Below, piece by piece: positions 23,027-34,195 of a stretch of DNA of 64,000 nucleotides; within the stretch, counting starts at the first letter, position 1; each line of letters begins with the position of its first letter. Both the position numbers and the translations under genes were made by a program. The DNA is taken from assembly GCA_037042915.1 (NCBI GenBank), contig CM073194.1, forward strand, positions 372,001-436,000, written 5' to 3'. Under the pieces are notes generated by a model. It made no database searches, was not told the DNA's origin, and worked only from the letters and a program-made list of their open reading frames with translations. Origin of the DNA: Auricularia sp. M13 (taxonomy: Eukaryota; Basidiomycota; Agaricomycetes; Auriculariales; Auriculariaceae).

Positions 23027-24343
23027 ATGGACCGTCACCATCACGCGCCGATGCTTCCAGTCGAGCTGCTATCTACGACGTTCGACTCTCTCTCCATTAA
23101 CGACCTCCTGACCGCGTCCCGTGTGTCGCGCTTCTGGCACAGAGTCGCTTTCCGCCACCCGACCTTCTGGCAAGACATCACACTGGCGTGTCTGAGCCCG
23201 TCGGCAATCGACTTGTTTCTTGCTAGGCTGGATGCTAGCTCTTTTCAGAGCATTATCATCCGGATCAATCTCCCCGATACGCCCTTTCCAGCACACGCAC
23301 GCCCTATTGTTCTGGCATCGATTGCCCTCAACATGCATCGCGTCACGGGGCTACATTTCAAGGTCGAAATCGATGCGGACCTCGACGTCTGCGAGGTCCT
23401 GCGTCTACCTGCTCCTCGACTAACCACGCTGAACCTGTGGTTCCTCCATGGGACGCGGATGTCTGAGGCATTGCCCATCGACCTTTTCGCCGACTGCGCA
23501 CCGCGACTGCGGCACGTTCAACTACTGAATGTTCAACTATCGCCCGACTGTCTTCCTTCAGTGCTCTCCACCGTCGTTATATTGAGATATTTTTCTTACG
23601 AGGCGCAATCTTTACCTGCCGGCGTCTTTTCGCATTGCAAGGCGCTGCAGGAGTTGTCTATCTGGGGCAAACATTGCTCGCTCTCGGCGGACGAAGATGA
23701 AGCCTATGTTTTCGCAATCGAGAAGCTCTGCTTCTTGAACATGGCCGTGGTTTCGGGAAGTTTCAATGTCGTCCAAATGATGCCATGTGCGTCGATCCAG
23801 AACATGTTGGTGCCGCTGGTGGATTTGGAATCCGCTCGCCTGCTCCTGGACAACCTTCGTGGCCAGCTCGAAGTTCGATTGGACTGCACGGAGAAGGAAA
23901 TCCGCTTGCAGTATACCTCGCTCTCGACGAATATGGCACGCATCTTCCAGGGTCCACCAGCGCAGGCCGCCGTCGGGAAGCTACCTCGGGCCTACGTCAC
24001 GGACGACCTCCTCTCCCGCGTAACCTCAATCCACGCCTCGTGCGGCAGCGCGGATCTTCTATCCGCCTTCGCCTACCTGCCTTCGTGCTTGAGCGTCACC
24101 ATGACAGTAGCGGACAATGGCCAACTCAATGTGCCATCAATACCGCTGTACGTACCGGAACTGCTCGACGTCAGGATATCCAGCGCGAGCGAACACGTCG
24201 TGCACGTCGGAGCTCTATTTTCATTCCTCGACACTGCATTCCTCTCGGTATCACGAGTCGTACGAGTCGCGCTCGTTGGAGTAAAGCTCGATGGCGATGT
24301 CGCCACAGTACCGTGTGATCGCTTTGCGATCTCCGTCAAGTAG
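23027..24343 (+). CDS. F-box/LRR-type protein 1
   Basis: A single open frame of 438 aa from the first in-frame ATG (23027). The N-terminus is a degenerate F-box: MLPVELLSTTFDSLSINDL, then ASRVSRFWHRVAFRHPTFW. This is the usual agaricomycete pattern of a Skp1-binding helix followed by a Trp/His block. The rest is a series of Leu-rich units (for example LHFKVEIDADL, LTTLNLWFLHG and LRHVQLLNVQL), a putative substrate-binding solenoid. The expected role is adaptor in an SCF ubiquitin ligase; the target is unknown. A GTAAGT just after the stop suggests either a 3' UTR intron or an alternative last exon. Confidence 0.8.
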   Translation: MDRHHHAPMLPVELLSTTFDSLSINDLLTASRVSRFWHRVAFRHPTFWQDITLACLSPSAIDLFLARLDASSFQSIIIRINLPDTPFPAHARPIVLASIALNMHRVTGLHFKVEIDADLDVCEVLRLPAPRLTTLNLWFLHGTRMSEALPIDLFADCAPRLRHVQLLNVQLSPDCLPSVLSTVVILRYFSYEAQSLPAGVFSHCKALQELSIWGKHCSLSADEDEAYVFAIEKLCFLNMAVVSGSFNVVQMMPCASIQNMLVPLVDLESARLLLDNLRGQLEVRLDCTEKEIRLQYTSLSTNMARIFQGPPAQAAVGKLPRAYVTDDLLSRVTSIHASCGSADLLSAFAYLPSCLSVTMTVADNGQLNVPSIPLYVPELLDVRISSASEHVVHVGALFSFLDTAFLSVSRVVRVALVGVKLDGDVATVPCDRFAISVK

Positions 24344-24651
24344 AGGTAAGTATCTGATTAGTGCGTCATTCTCCTCTCACAGAGTATGGCTGAAGGCAAT
24401 AATTTCTTCCAGGCTAGTATCTCGGACCAGCTCGTCCGTCCACCGGTCCAAACTGTCCCAATGTAGTGGGCACCTGGCGAGTTGATTGCCCACCGCTATT
24501 TCGACTTCTCTTATCTACTATATTCGAGTGTTCATCCATAAGGTATCACATCATCAATCATATTCACGACGGGCCTAGTCTTCTCTACTGCGCGTGGGAT
24601 TGTTGGTCGGGCCTTGAACATTGATTTTGCGAGCACGAAACTGCATGCACA
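24344..24651. other. No gene recognised
   Basis: 3' flank of F-box gene 1. It contains possible spliced 3' sequence (acceptor-like CTCTCACAG near 24381) and no other support for a gene. Confidence 0.4.
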
Positions 24652-24655
24652 GTTC

Positions 24656-24958
24656 AACTCAAGCTCGTACCCAGCGGCTTGCACTCGTTCGTTCGCGTTA
24701 GGCATATCGGCGGTGAATGTAGTCGTGTAGATACAGGAGAAGACGGAGGAGCGGAATCAAACAAGGATCCGACGTTTAACCGAGAAGAGTGGGCGAAGAA
24801 CTTCGTGCAACAGTTCTTCGCCCACTCTTCTCGGTTAAACGTCGGATCCTTGTTTGATTCCGCTCCTCCGTCTTCTCCTGTATCTACACGACTACATTCA
24901 CCGCCGATATGCCTAACGCGAACGAACGAGTGCAAGCCGCTGGGTACGAGCTTGAGTT
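24656..24958. repeat. Perfect inverted repeat, two 147-bp arms, 9-bp spacer
   Basis: Arms 24656-24802 and 24812-24958 are exact reverse complements, separated by TCGTGCAAC. I compared them base by base and found no mismatch. Each arm holds, reading outward, an ATG-led frame beginning MPNANERVQAAGYELEF. In the right arm it starts at 24909 and runs on to a GTAAGT donor near 24984, so this may be a first exon; the left arm has the partial mirror copy. No flanking target duplication or transposon-like ends were seen. Confidence 0.95.
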
Positions 24959-25156
24959 CAACTACAAGCTCAGTTATCGACTCGGTAAGTCAGCTCGCGT
25001 GAAAATTTCCTATGACTCCACCATTTGCGCGAATGGCGGTTGCGCGTCGTCTTGTCTGACTGTCTTTTTCTGCGAATGTTTATCTGGGGGAAAACGGTTC
25101 ATTGGATATCAAACTCATAGGTAAATGACAGTTGTATTTCCTAGACATTGGAGTAT

Positions 25157-26122
25157 CTAGATGGGCGATTGCGGGACACACACGTAATGGGGAGGGCCCT
25201 CGAGATCAGGAGACGACTTGTACATCGGCGGCATGTCGAACAGCAACTCCATCTGGCAGACCTGTCTGCGCGCTCTCGCCAACATGACAATTGTAACGAC
25301 ACAGCTCACGAACAAAGCAAATACAAGCACGATGAGGGCGGGAACCGCGCAAGTCCCGCGCAGCGTTCCAGCTAGTGGACCGATTGCGTGAACAGGGAGT
25401 CCACTGGCTGGCGCAGGGGGCGCGAAGGCTGTGGAGCTACAAGGGAGATGTTTAGCCGGGATGAACGGAGTATACTTGGAAGGCTCAGGGCCTTCTCCCG
25501 TATAAATAGTCGGCGCTGTTGAAGGCTGCCCTCCTGCGCTGCGATACCTGCCGATATTGGGGATCAGCGTGGACATGACTACTGAACGCGACGCTGCAGC
25601 CCTACATACACGAAGAAGTCAACCCCCACAGCCAGACGCGTAGTGGGGTTTGCCGCGTTCGTAATGGTGAGCGTGTGCGGACCGGGAGACATGTGCGCGC
25701 TGAACAGCAGCCTTGGAGACCCGGACCAAGTGGGAGCGTAAGAAGTCCCCATCAAGCCTGGCCCATCGTCGATAGACGCTAGGAAGGCGCCGTGGTCGGA
25801 GTTGAGGTCGGCGTAGAAAGCAACATAAGTGCCTGAGAGCCTTGAGATTCAGCCTGGGGCATCAATTCCGGCCGACGCACCGGTGAACGAAAATGTCACA
25901 CTGGCACCCGGCGAGTAGGTGTAGTGGTATGACTGGTCATTGAATGAGGCGTAGAGACCAAGGTCGTGCGATACCATCAAGCCAGCGGGGAGAAAGACAC
26001 TGAAATACCGCACAATAAGTGCCCAATAGAACAGGAGCATTAATGCATGAATGCTCACCGTGGCCCTTGTCCTCATCGTCAACAATGATGTCCGGGCTGT
26101 TAGGGCTAAATGGGAGCTTCAT
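25157..26122 (-). pseudogene. Membrane-family member B, frame-disrupted
   Basis: All four family exons are recognisable: 26122-26059, 25999-25882, 25832-25610 and 25547-25157. Exon 1 carries the acidic motif IIVDDEDKG and exon 2 ends GASVTFSFTG. Exon 3 runs GTYVAFYADL to VDFFV, and exon 4 has the helix ALIVLVFALFVSCVVTIVML and a PPMY tail motif (about 25220-25231). Exon 2 has a length that does not keep frame with its neighbours. Compared with member C, its first third carries an indel, so the gene is probably inactive unless the sequence is wrong there. It is closest to member C (shared exon 4 start and GEGPEPSKYTPF-like stalk). Confidence 0.65.
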
Positions 26123-26973
26123 AACCAAGGGGCAACGAGTTACGCAGTAGGCCATAGATTCCCGATTCAGTAGCCTATAAGAGTCTCGGTCGCACTGCAC
26201 GCGACACGGGGCCGCTGCTGGGCGGCGATGGGAGCTGTCACAAACACGGAATCAGATAGTGTCTGAGCGATGTCAAGACGCTTGGTCAAGTGCATTCAGT
26301 TGTAGGACCTGATATACTGGTTGGCGAGCCCAGTGCATGAGCAATGAAGGGCGCGTGGAGCCAGTAGTCACGGATATGGAAATGTGTAATTGGCAAGCGG
26401 GGCACGACTGATACCCAAGCTGTCCGGGGAAAAGCAAGCGACTGAACCAGACGTATCAGGCACGTGGAATAAAGTAGCTTTAATGTGCGGCCGTGCGCAC
26501 AAGTACCAGGTGCAGTCAAGAATCGACGAATTTTGCGCCGGCACGCTGCTTGTTAGACCGACGACGAATCGTTGTTGACGCAGAATACTGGACAGCGGAT
26601 TCTCTGGCGGCTGCGCGTAGACAATAGATACCTCGGTTGACGAGTTTCAGCAAGGCGCTGCGCTTCAACAACCAGACTTTTTCTTCGGCAGCGAGAGAGG
26701 AGCAAGGGCGATTGCGGCCCGAAACTCCGACGATGATGACGGAGCCGTTGATCGCAATCAGCAGCAGCCTGCAGCCCAACTGCAACCTCTTTTATAGGGT
26801 ATTGGGTAGATTCAGAGCATGAGATTTTTCATTAGAGTCTCTGTGAGTTCCAGGGAGATATATTTAGGAAGATACAAAATGGGGATGTTGATGCAAATCG
26901 GCAGATCGTGACCTCGGTGGCATTGCGAACTGCAACTTCATCCCTCGGACCCGTCTGTGCGCTTGCGAAAGAA
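26123..26973. other. No gene recognised
   Basis: Spacer between tandem members B and C; presumably the promoter of B and the 3' flank of C. Confidence 0.4.
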
Positions 26974-27848
26974 CTACCAATGCAACCGCAATGCAAGAAT
27001 AACGCACACAAGACCGATTAGAGCGGGTGCTGTCACCTGCGGCGCTCCAGCCGAACCGTCGGCCGTGTGCGCAGGAAGTGCAGTATTATCCGGCGCAGGG
27101 CTCGAAAACGCAGTGTCCGTAAAGGTCGGCGCAGGGATATCAGAGGCAGGGTCCGTAGATGTAGCAGGCGGAGATGGAGGAGGGGTAAAGGGCGTATACA
27201 GAGCTGGTTCGGGACCGTCTCCGTTATAAATAGTTGGCCTTGTCGAAGACTGGTCTCCACTGCTCCTTGCTGCGCGATACCTGCCAGTGATGAAGGTCAG
27301 TAACTTTGTTCCGCGTGAGACACAGATGCAGCACATACACGAAGAAATCGATCCCCGTAGCGAGACGTGCAGTTGAATTTTGCCCATTCATGATGGTGAG
27401 AGTGTGTGAACCGGGGACGAGCTGCGTGTCGTAGAGAAGTCTCGGAGAGCTGGACCAGTTGGCAGCGTACGAGGTTCCCTGCAGTGCTGGCCCACCGTCT
27501 ATAGATGCTAGGAAGACACCGTGATCTGAATTAAGATCCGCATAATATGCAACATATGAACCTGAGCGTGTTCGATGAGAGCTCGATTTGTAGGACAATA
27601 TGAAGCATACCCGTGAACGCAAAGGTGACACTGGCGCCTGGAGAATATGTATAATGGTACGATTGATCTTGAAACGATCCGTATAAGCCAGCGTCGTGCG
27701 AGTCGGTCCAGTCGGTGGCTGATGAGTAGGACACTGCAATGCGAATTTTCAACGCGCAGCTCAGGCTGCAGTAAATGAAAATACATGACTGCGTACCAAA
27801 TGCTGTGTTCTCGTCGTCAACAATGATGTCGCGCCCGTCAGAGCTCAT
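26974..27848 (-). CDS. Membrane-family member C, truncated in the helix
   Basis: Exons 27848-27797, 27733-27611, 27561-27339 and 27280-26974 keep frame to a stop (234 aa). Marks are MSSDGRDIIVDDEN (exon 1), WTDSHDAGLYGSF and YHYTYSPGASVTFAFTG (exon 2), and SYVAYYADLNSDHGVF to IDFFV (exon 3). Exon 4 begins YRAARSSGD and has a Thr/Pro-rich stalk. The helix stops after ALIGLVCVILALRLHW. Reading another frame just beyond the break gives a basic tail similar to member B, so a one-base change inside the helix codons has probably removed the anchor and tail. As it stands the product would lack a cytosolic tail and any PPxY. Confidence 0.7.
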
Positions 27849-28248
27849 CTTCCGGACGTGCAAGGGGCAGCCACTGGTCCTGCATTCCCGTGTTGGAGTT
27901 TGTCTATAAGGCTTCTTCTGCACAGCATGTCACTCGGGGCCGCGCGGCTGCTGGGCGGCGATGGAAGCTGCGCAACAACACGGGTGGAATCACGGTCGGA
28001 GACTTCGAACAAGCGGGTCGGTAAACTGCTCCGTCGGGAGCGCTTGAGCCTGGAATGGTGCATGTCAGCCTGTGCGTAATAAGCTGCTAATGGATGCCGG
28101 GGTCGACGCGAAGCATGGCAGAAATGAAGCGATGACGGATAATGTGGCACGGGAGTGGAAGGAGTGATAATGTCCTGAACTTGCGCCGATAAATATTCAA
28201 GTATTACAGTAAGCTCGCCTTACATCCCAAATTGAGGCCGCTGGCAGA

Positions 28249-29219
28249 TCATCGGGTAGCTGTAACCTGAGTAACCCGATGTGCCTTTTTCGCATGTGGA
28301 AAAAAGCCGGTCTGGGCGCCAGGTGCCAGCACTGGGTCGGCGAGACTGGTGTTAGGGTAGGGCGGCGGGTTGTGCGGCACGAACGGCTGAATATTCGGGT
28401 CCAATGTCGCAGGAAGATGGCGCAGCAACTCTCTCTGGAGATCGCGCAACTGCTTCCGTGTCCTGAGAAGAAAGAGAGATGGGACGAGACAGCAGAGTGG
28501 GATAACCAGGCCGCATAGAAGCCCAATGACGAGATGAACCCTTGAGTACGGAATTCCGTGCGCAGGAATAACGCTGGGATCCGTGTGCACCGGCGATTGT
28601 GCGTTATCGGTCGGCGAGCAGTGTTGTGAGACCGTGAGCGGCTGATAGCTGCCGCACATGAGCAGTCAGTACTTATTAGCCCTGGACGCAACAGCAACAG
28701 CAGCCCAAGCGCACACAAAATAATCGACGCCCAGATGAGTCCCGTTGGGCGAGTTCACAATGGTGAGAAAATGCGGGCCAGGGGAGACCGTAGTGTCGAA
28801 GAGTTTCTGGGTCGGGATAAAGGACCCTGAGTTCGAGCTGCCCGTGCCGGCGGGACGACCATCGAGGTACATGGTGAATTCACCATGGTCCGGGTTGAGG
28901 TCCGAGTAAAACGCTACGTATGAACCTGAGAGATCCGTCGCATGAGTCCTCCGAAATGGTAATATGGGCAAATCAGTGCGGCATACCGTCGAAAGTGAAA
29001 TTCACAGAAGCTAATGCTCCAGTTGTTCCATGGTATGAATTGCCGTAGCGCGGGCCTACGGTAGAGTACTCCCATGCGTCCAAAGGAGAATATGATACTA
29101 GAGATATGCTCAGTTATATTGGATGCAATTAGGATAGATTCAAGGCGAGCCGCACCGAAGGTAGAGTTGTTATCATCTACAATCTCCTGATCACCAGAGA
29201 TGACGACAATTGAGCTCAT
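28249..29219 (-). CDS. Membrane-family member D, intact, PPPY tail
   Basis: Exons 29219-29156, 29097-28987, 28925-28715 and 28648-28249 give 261 aa without interruption. Exon 1 is MSSIVVISGDQEIVDDNN. Exon 2 has SYSPLDAWEYS, then GTTGALASVNFTFDG. Exon 3 runs SYVAFYSDLNPDHGEF to LGVDYFV, with an NGTH sequon just before. Exon 4 has a short stalk, the helix LVIGLLCGLVIPLCCLVPSLFLL, basic RTRKQ, and PPPY near 28357-28368. The short stalk (about 35 residues) is the main difference from members F and G. A TATTTAAG motif about 45 bp upstream of the start may be its TATA box. Confidence 0.85.
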
Positions 29220-29650
29220 GGTGAGTGATGGGCGGAACAGTGCGCACAGTTTTCCGTGTCCATATTTAAGAGCGTCGGAGCTCTCCAACACAGAAGCAAA
29301 GAACAATGGGAGATGTGCCTGTTTGGGTACACAGGTCGCGATTGAACCGAGCGGTTGCGATCTTAGTGAGTGTCCTCTTTCAGCGAGGAAGTTGATTGAT
29401 CTAGGGAAAATGCAAAACGGCTACGCACACACCATTAACACAGAATCGTTGGCATGCGTGCTTCGTCGTCCCTTCTGCGGTTGAGTACGGAACGCAGGAG
29501 CTCCGCGAGGCTCAGAGCTCAGGGGCCGAATCACGAAATCGACAAAGAAGGGCTGGCGCCGTGTAAGAAAAGAAGATGTTGAAACGGGCGAATTAGCGCC
29601 GTGATTTGTCTGCTGTGCGGTCACGTCGATGAGCTGACAGTGGTAGGTAA
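29220..29650. other. No gene recognised
   Basis: Promoter side of member D and downstream flank of the duplicated Ser/Thr-rich unit. Confidence 0.4.
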
Positions 29651-29699
29651 GTGAGCTGGCACAGACGGATGCGATTTGAAACACCGCCAGACCTTTCTT

Positions 29700-30510
29700 T
29701 CCCGGCCACTTCCATCGTCGTCCGAAGCGCTTCCGTCCTCGTCATCACTCGGCGCATCTCCAGCGCCCTAATCGTCCTCATTATCCCCTTCTTCATCCCT
29801 GTTATCGGTGTTCTCGTCGTCACCGCCGACATTCTCATCCTCGCCGTCGTCAGCCTCACCATCATCCCCCGCACCCTCACCGCCGCTCCCAGTGTCCGCG
29901 TCAGAATCCAACGGCGGCGGTGTGGGTCTGGCTCTAGACGTCGTCTTGCGCGTGCTCGTGGACAGCGCTGTGAATTTCGGCGTCGTGAAGGAGGTGGTAT
30001 CGAGGATCGACGTCGACTTCAAAGTTAGCGTCGTCGCGGGCACCTTGGTCGATATGCTCGTTTGCTTGGTCGACGTGCTGTTAGCGTGTTTCTTCGACGA
30101 CGTGCTGGTAACTTGAATGATTCGTCGACGAGCTGGGCTGTCCCGGCGCGCTGTTTGCATTTCCTGTGATCTTCGACTTCGCAGTAGACTTTCCACCGGC
30201 AGTACCAGTGGGCCTTGCAGACGTCGTCGCCTTGCTTATCGCAGCAGCATGCTTCGTCGTGCCGGTCGACTTGACCGAGCTAGTGCTGCCCTTGATCGAC
30301 GGAGCCTTGACCGGAGGAGAGGTAGAAGCTTCAAAAGTATTCAGCCTCCTCACACAGAATTTGCAAGCGTTATACTCACTCATTTTGACGCTCTTCGTGG
30401 CTCAAGACATCGTGCCCGTCGATTTGTGCGAAATCGTGCCAGTGCTCGACTTGCTCTGCGATCGTTACCGAACCCGCCTGCATCAGGCCGTGTCCTTGTG
30501 TGAGATTGGA
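29700..30510 (-). pseudogene. Decayed copy of the secreted Ser/Thr/Lys-rich acidic-tail gene
   Basis: Blocks such as STSSKKHANSTSTKQ, KVPATTLTLKSTS and TPPPLDSDAD, followed by a run of Asp/Glu/Gly, match the gene at 32985-33712. This copy has no signal-peptide exon. It has an in-frame stop where the paralogue reads through (near 30406) and a frame change near 30110. Unlike the paralogue, its acidic tail is still in frame with the Ser/Thr-rich part. Confidence 0.65.
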
Positions 30511-30739
30511 TTATCGACTGATTCCGCTAGCAGAGCTCGTTGTGGCTTACTGAAAGGTCCGAGGAGCATAGCGACGCGAGAACGGCGTTACCAGATTTTG
30601 TCTATCCGCGAGAAGACAATGTAGTGTGCTTGGCGCGTCAAGTTGCTGCAGAGAACAAAAGCGCTGTCATCCGGGCAGGAGATCTGGAGCAAAGCGGGAT
30701 GGCGGCCGACAAAGTACCATCACGAGAGTCGGCGCCTAG

Positions 30740-31030
30740 ATTCAGCACCCAGCAGTGGAAGTCCGTACTACGCGCGCGAGTCGTTGAGCAAGCCGCCAAA
30801 ATTCTTGCGCTTTTGGATGAAGGCCGTATGCTGCGTACCGGCCGACCTCAGCAGCAATGGTGTGGACTAGGGATAGGTCTAGCAGCTCGAGCAGAGAGCC
30901 AGTGTTGGTGGTAGGCGCGCCGCAAGCACAGGCAGCGTCGCGTAAAGCAGAGTCGTTGCACGAGCGGTCTAGGGTAGGAATATGAAAGCAGACGAGAGCT
31001 TTCCAAACGGTAAAGCCCAGGATGTCGACA
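30740..31030 (-). pseudogene. Decayed F-box gene, paralogue of the one at 34196-35320
   Basis: Fragments align in order with the intact paralogue: VDILGFTVWKAL with CIDILDAIL, DSALRDAACACGAP with its ATLLYATLP region, LLELLDL with LALLDHL, and EFWRLAQRLARVV with ELRQLAKRLASVL. No continuous frame remains and the C-terminal Leu-rich half is missing. Upstream DNA (31190-31260) also resembles that upstream of the paralogue, supporting segmental duplication. Confidence 0.6.
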
Positions 31031-32043
31031 CAGAGTCCTCTAAAAAATTTCAGAAAAAACGACGCCAGGCTGTCTGTGAATAGAACAGCGAGCTCTGGAT
31101 AATTTAGAAGCGCAAATACAAGCTCAGGCAGATGAATTTGAGTTATTGTAGCGACGTGTCTTGGCTCAGTAGCAGTCGGCTGTTTTGGCGCAGCAGCGGC
31201 GAGAGCAGAAGGACAGGAGCGACCTCGGGGATAAGCTCCGACAGTCCGGCCTCCGACGGCTGATCGACATCAGCAGCATCAAGCCGCATCTCCATGTCTA
31301 GAGATTCACTCGCGTCAGAAAGTAGTACAGGCCAGACCTTTCTTCGATATTCAATATGTCTTGTTCGTCTGCATCGATGCCGTATACGTATAACTATGGC
31401 GTTTCAATGGCGTCGTGCCAAGCACAATCTCGGGAATGCATTCCTGGTTCCCAAAACACTGCTTTGAGGCTCATTGCTGCGGCAGCGACTGCGGCGGACT
31501 AGACGCTTCTCCGCACCACCGACGCCAAAGATGAGATATGCACCCCAGCTGTGTACCGGGTTTGCAGACTGTCTCTTCTTGCAGTAAACCTGGGATTCTC
31601 GAACTCTTCCGGACAGCGCAGCACCCGCTGCGCGCGATCGGGGACAGATTCTCAGATTCAGGTGCCTGTACTTGCACGCGCAAGTTACCGTAAGTTTGCA
31701 CTGCTTGGAATAGAGACGTCTGCTATTGGGACCAGCTTTGTACGTGCAGGTATTGCACATTCTACAGACTAAGTCGCGAGTGGGCACTCTTAGTTGCCCT
31801 GCCAACGAGTATACGAGTATGCGTACAGTTCATACCCGAAGGTTCCTGGCCGCGGGAAGGTCAGCCATCTGTCGGCGGCCGTGCGCTGTCAGTGATCCAG
31901 GGCATTGGCTATCTACTTAGACCTGCGGAATGGGCAGGCTGTGCCTTTTGGAACTCATAAAAATCTTACACTAATCACACGTTATTCTGCATCCTGAAGC
32001 CTCCCACCCACTCTCAGCTCGGTCAACAGCTAGTATTGTACAT
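31031..32043. other. No gene recognised
   Basis: Left part (to about 31340) is duplicated flank of the F-box unit. The rest has no convincing feature. Confidence 0.4.
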
Positions 32044-32600
32044 CATGTTGAGGAACCTCCTACATCCGCGCCGCACGCCAGCGTGGGAGATTGTGACAAC
32101 CCTCAGCGCCCAGGCTTCACAATCGCCATTCGAATCCTCCAGTACGCACCCTCCTGTTCGATCTCCCTTGTTGCGCGAGGACTTCTGATCATCGTCATCG
32201 TCGTTCTCAACATAGACTATGCGACGTCGATGCACACGCGCACATACATCTTTGAGCTCCCATCGGGAGATAAGGTAGCGACGAGCGATGTGCGCCGCGC
32301 CGTCCAGCGCGCCCGTGAGATGTTCATCCTCGAGCTCCCACAATCCGAGTCGACTCACCGGCGCCTCATCAACGAGGGGCAAGTGCTTCTCCCTTCTGTG
32401 ACTGCCCTGAAGCTCATGATGGATGATTTTGTGGACTACTACTAGGTGGAAGCTGACGATCCAGCGCAGGGGCGAGCAGAACCGCGTCGAGGTCATTTAC
32501 TCTGCGGGCGTCACCAACTGGGATACAGAGTCTCTGCGCGAAGACGGAGACGCAGAGCCTCCTTTCCTTAATGTCATTGACTCGCGGCTTTGGTGATCTG
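32044..32600 (+). CDS. Possible small unrecognised gene
   Basis: An ATG at 32044 opens a short exon ending at a GTACGC donor near 32142. An acceptor (CAACATAG) leads into a frame of about 75 codons (YATSMHTRTYIFELPSGD...). A further frame downstream (VEVIYSAGVTNWD...) ends at 32594. The order suggests two or three exons, but I could not join the last one in phase. An antisense frame of similar length also exists. No family is recognised. Confidence 0.25.
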
Positions 32601-32746
32601 CGAAGGGAAAGGGAAATGCGATGGTCTTGACTCTCCTGGGATACGTCGATGGCATACGCTAGTGAAGGTTCATCGATCGGAGTTGCAGGATATGATGCTG
32701 ATGTAGTGGGTAACTGTATTCCTGTAATATGAATCCGCTATGTAAA

Positions 32747-33712
32747 TCACACGTCGTCCGAATCGTCGTCCCCAGCACTGTCCTCGTCGTCAGAAACATT
32801 ACCATCTTCCCCATCGCTCGGGGCATCTCCAGCATCCTCATCATCAGCATCGCCGCCATCGTCAACCGCGCCGTCATCTCCCTCGTCGCCTTCATCGTCG
32901 CTGCCGGCGCCAGCTTCATCCCCAGCATCCGAACCGTCATCACCATCCATACCACCATCCTCGTCATTCTCATCACCGCTATCATCAGTCATCGTCTTCA
33001 TCTTCGTCAGAATCGACAGGCGTCGGCGTAGGCTTGGCACTGGACGACGTCTTGCCTGTGCTAGTCGAAAGCGCAGAGGACTTCGGCGTCGACTTGGGCA
33101 CCGACACAGATTCCGTTTTTACAATAGACGCGGTTGACTTCAGCGTCGTCGCTGGCGCCTTAGTCGACGTGCTCGTTGTATGCTTGGTTGATGTGCCAGT
33201 AGCCTTCTTGGTCGTCGAAGAGCTGATCGAGTGCTTCATGGACGAAATAGGCTTTCCCGACGACGACTTGCCCGTGGTAGTCGGCTTCGCGCTGGACTTG
33301 CCCGTGCTAGTGGGCTTCGCGGACGTAACGGCCTTGCTCGTCGTAGATGCGCGCTTCGTCGTGGCCGACTTGGCCGAGCTAGCGTTGCCTTTCATCGACG
33401 TTGCTTTGACGGGAAAAGAAGTAGAGGCTGAGAAAGAAGAATAAGTCGCCTGAGGGAGAATGTACGAAGCAGACAACGCACTCATTTTGACGCTTCTGGT
33501 GGCAGAGGACATTGTGCTCGTCGGCTTGCGCGGCATCGTGCTAGACCTGCTTGCCATAGCCTTGGACGAAGCCTTGTCTGCCAATTCGCGTCAATAAAAC
33601 TTCTGACAGAAGAAGGAAACTGCATACTGGAGCTGGCCGGCGCGGCGCTTGCAACTCCGAACTCGGTGGCAGCGAGAGTAAGCGCAAGGGTGACAGCGGT
33701 GAGGAAACGCAT
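32747..33712 (-). CDS. Secreted Ser/Thr/Lys-rich protein with acidic C-terminal region
   Basis: Exon 1 (33712-33628) encodes a clear signal peptide, MRFLTAVTLALTLAATEFG, cut near ASAAP. A 50-nt intron (GTATGC...GGCAG) leads to exon 2 (33577-32985). Together they give 225 aa of low-complexity Ser/Thr/Lys sequence with repeated (S/T)STK and TGKSSAKP units, ending VDSDEDEDDD. Heavy O-mannosylation and a cell-wall or extracellular location are inferred. Immediately beyond the stop, another frame (to 32747) encodes about 75 mostly Asp/Glu/Gly residues. In the paralogue at 29.7-30.5 kb the same acidic region is in frame, so a one-base change has probably shortened this protein. Confidence 0.65.
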
Positions 33713-34195
33713 GTTGAGATTGTGGAATGTGACTATTGAAGCTGGAAGGCTGTTTGTCGAGCTGATGAGTGATCTGCGTGATATGGCAGAGCTCTTATAC
33801 CCTGGAGAATGGTTGTCTCAGTTAATGCTGAAATCCGGACCGTGAGGCGAATTGCGATCGCGGGCGATTTCATCCTCCGCATGCGGCCGTGTCTCGCCGG
33901 TGACATTGCGATATCGACTGAATCGACCAGCGAAGCTCGTTGAGGCCTTCCGAATGGCGAGCCGCAGCATTCCGACATTACAAAGGCGTTCGAGGGCGTG
34001 CGCTAGTAAATATTACGTAGGTTGATTCAGTCAACGCCTCAAGTCACGCTCGAACGAGAGACCCGTTGTTGCGCGAAAACCCATGGGCTGATTAGTAAGT
34101 CAGGACATCTACATTCTCCGATCGAGAATAACTGTACTACGTACAGCGATTACAAGCGGCAGCGCTTCCGACCATGCAAGCAGAAGTCCCCATCT
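33713..34195. promoter_or_regulatory. Promoter region of the Ser/Thr-rich gene
   Basis: A TATA-like GTATAAGAG (minus strand, about 33788-33797) lies some 75-85 bp upstream of the start codon at 33712. Parts around 33912-33945 match 30507-30545 of the other duplicated unit. Confidence 0.45.
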
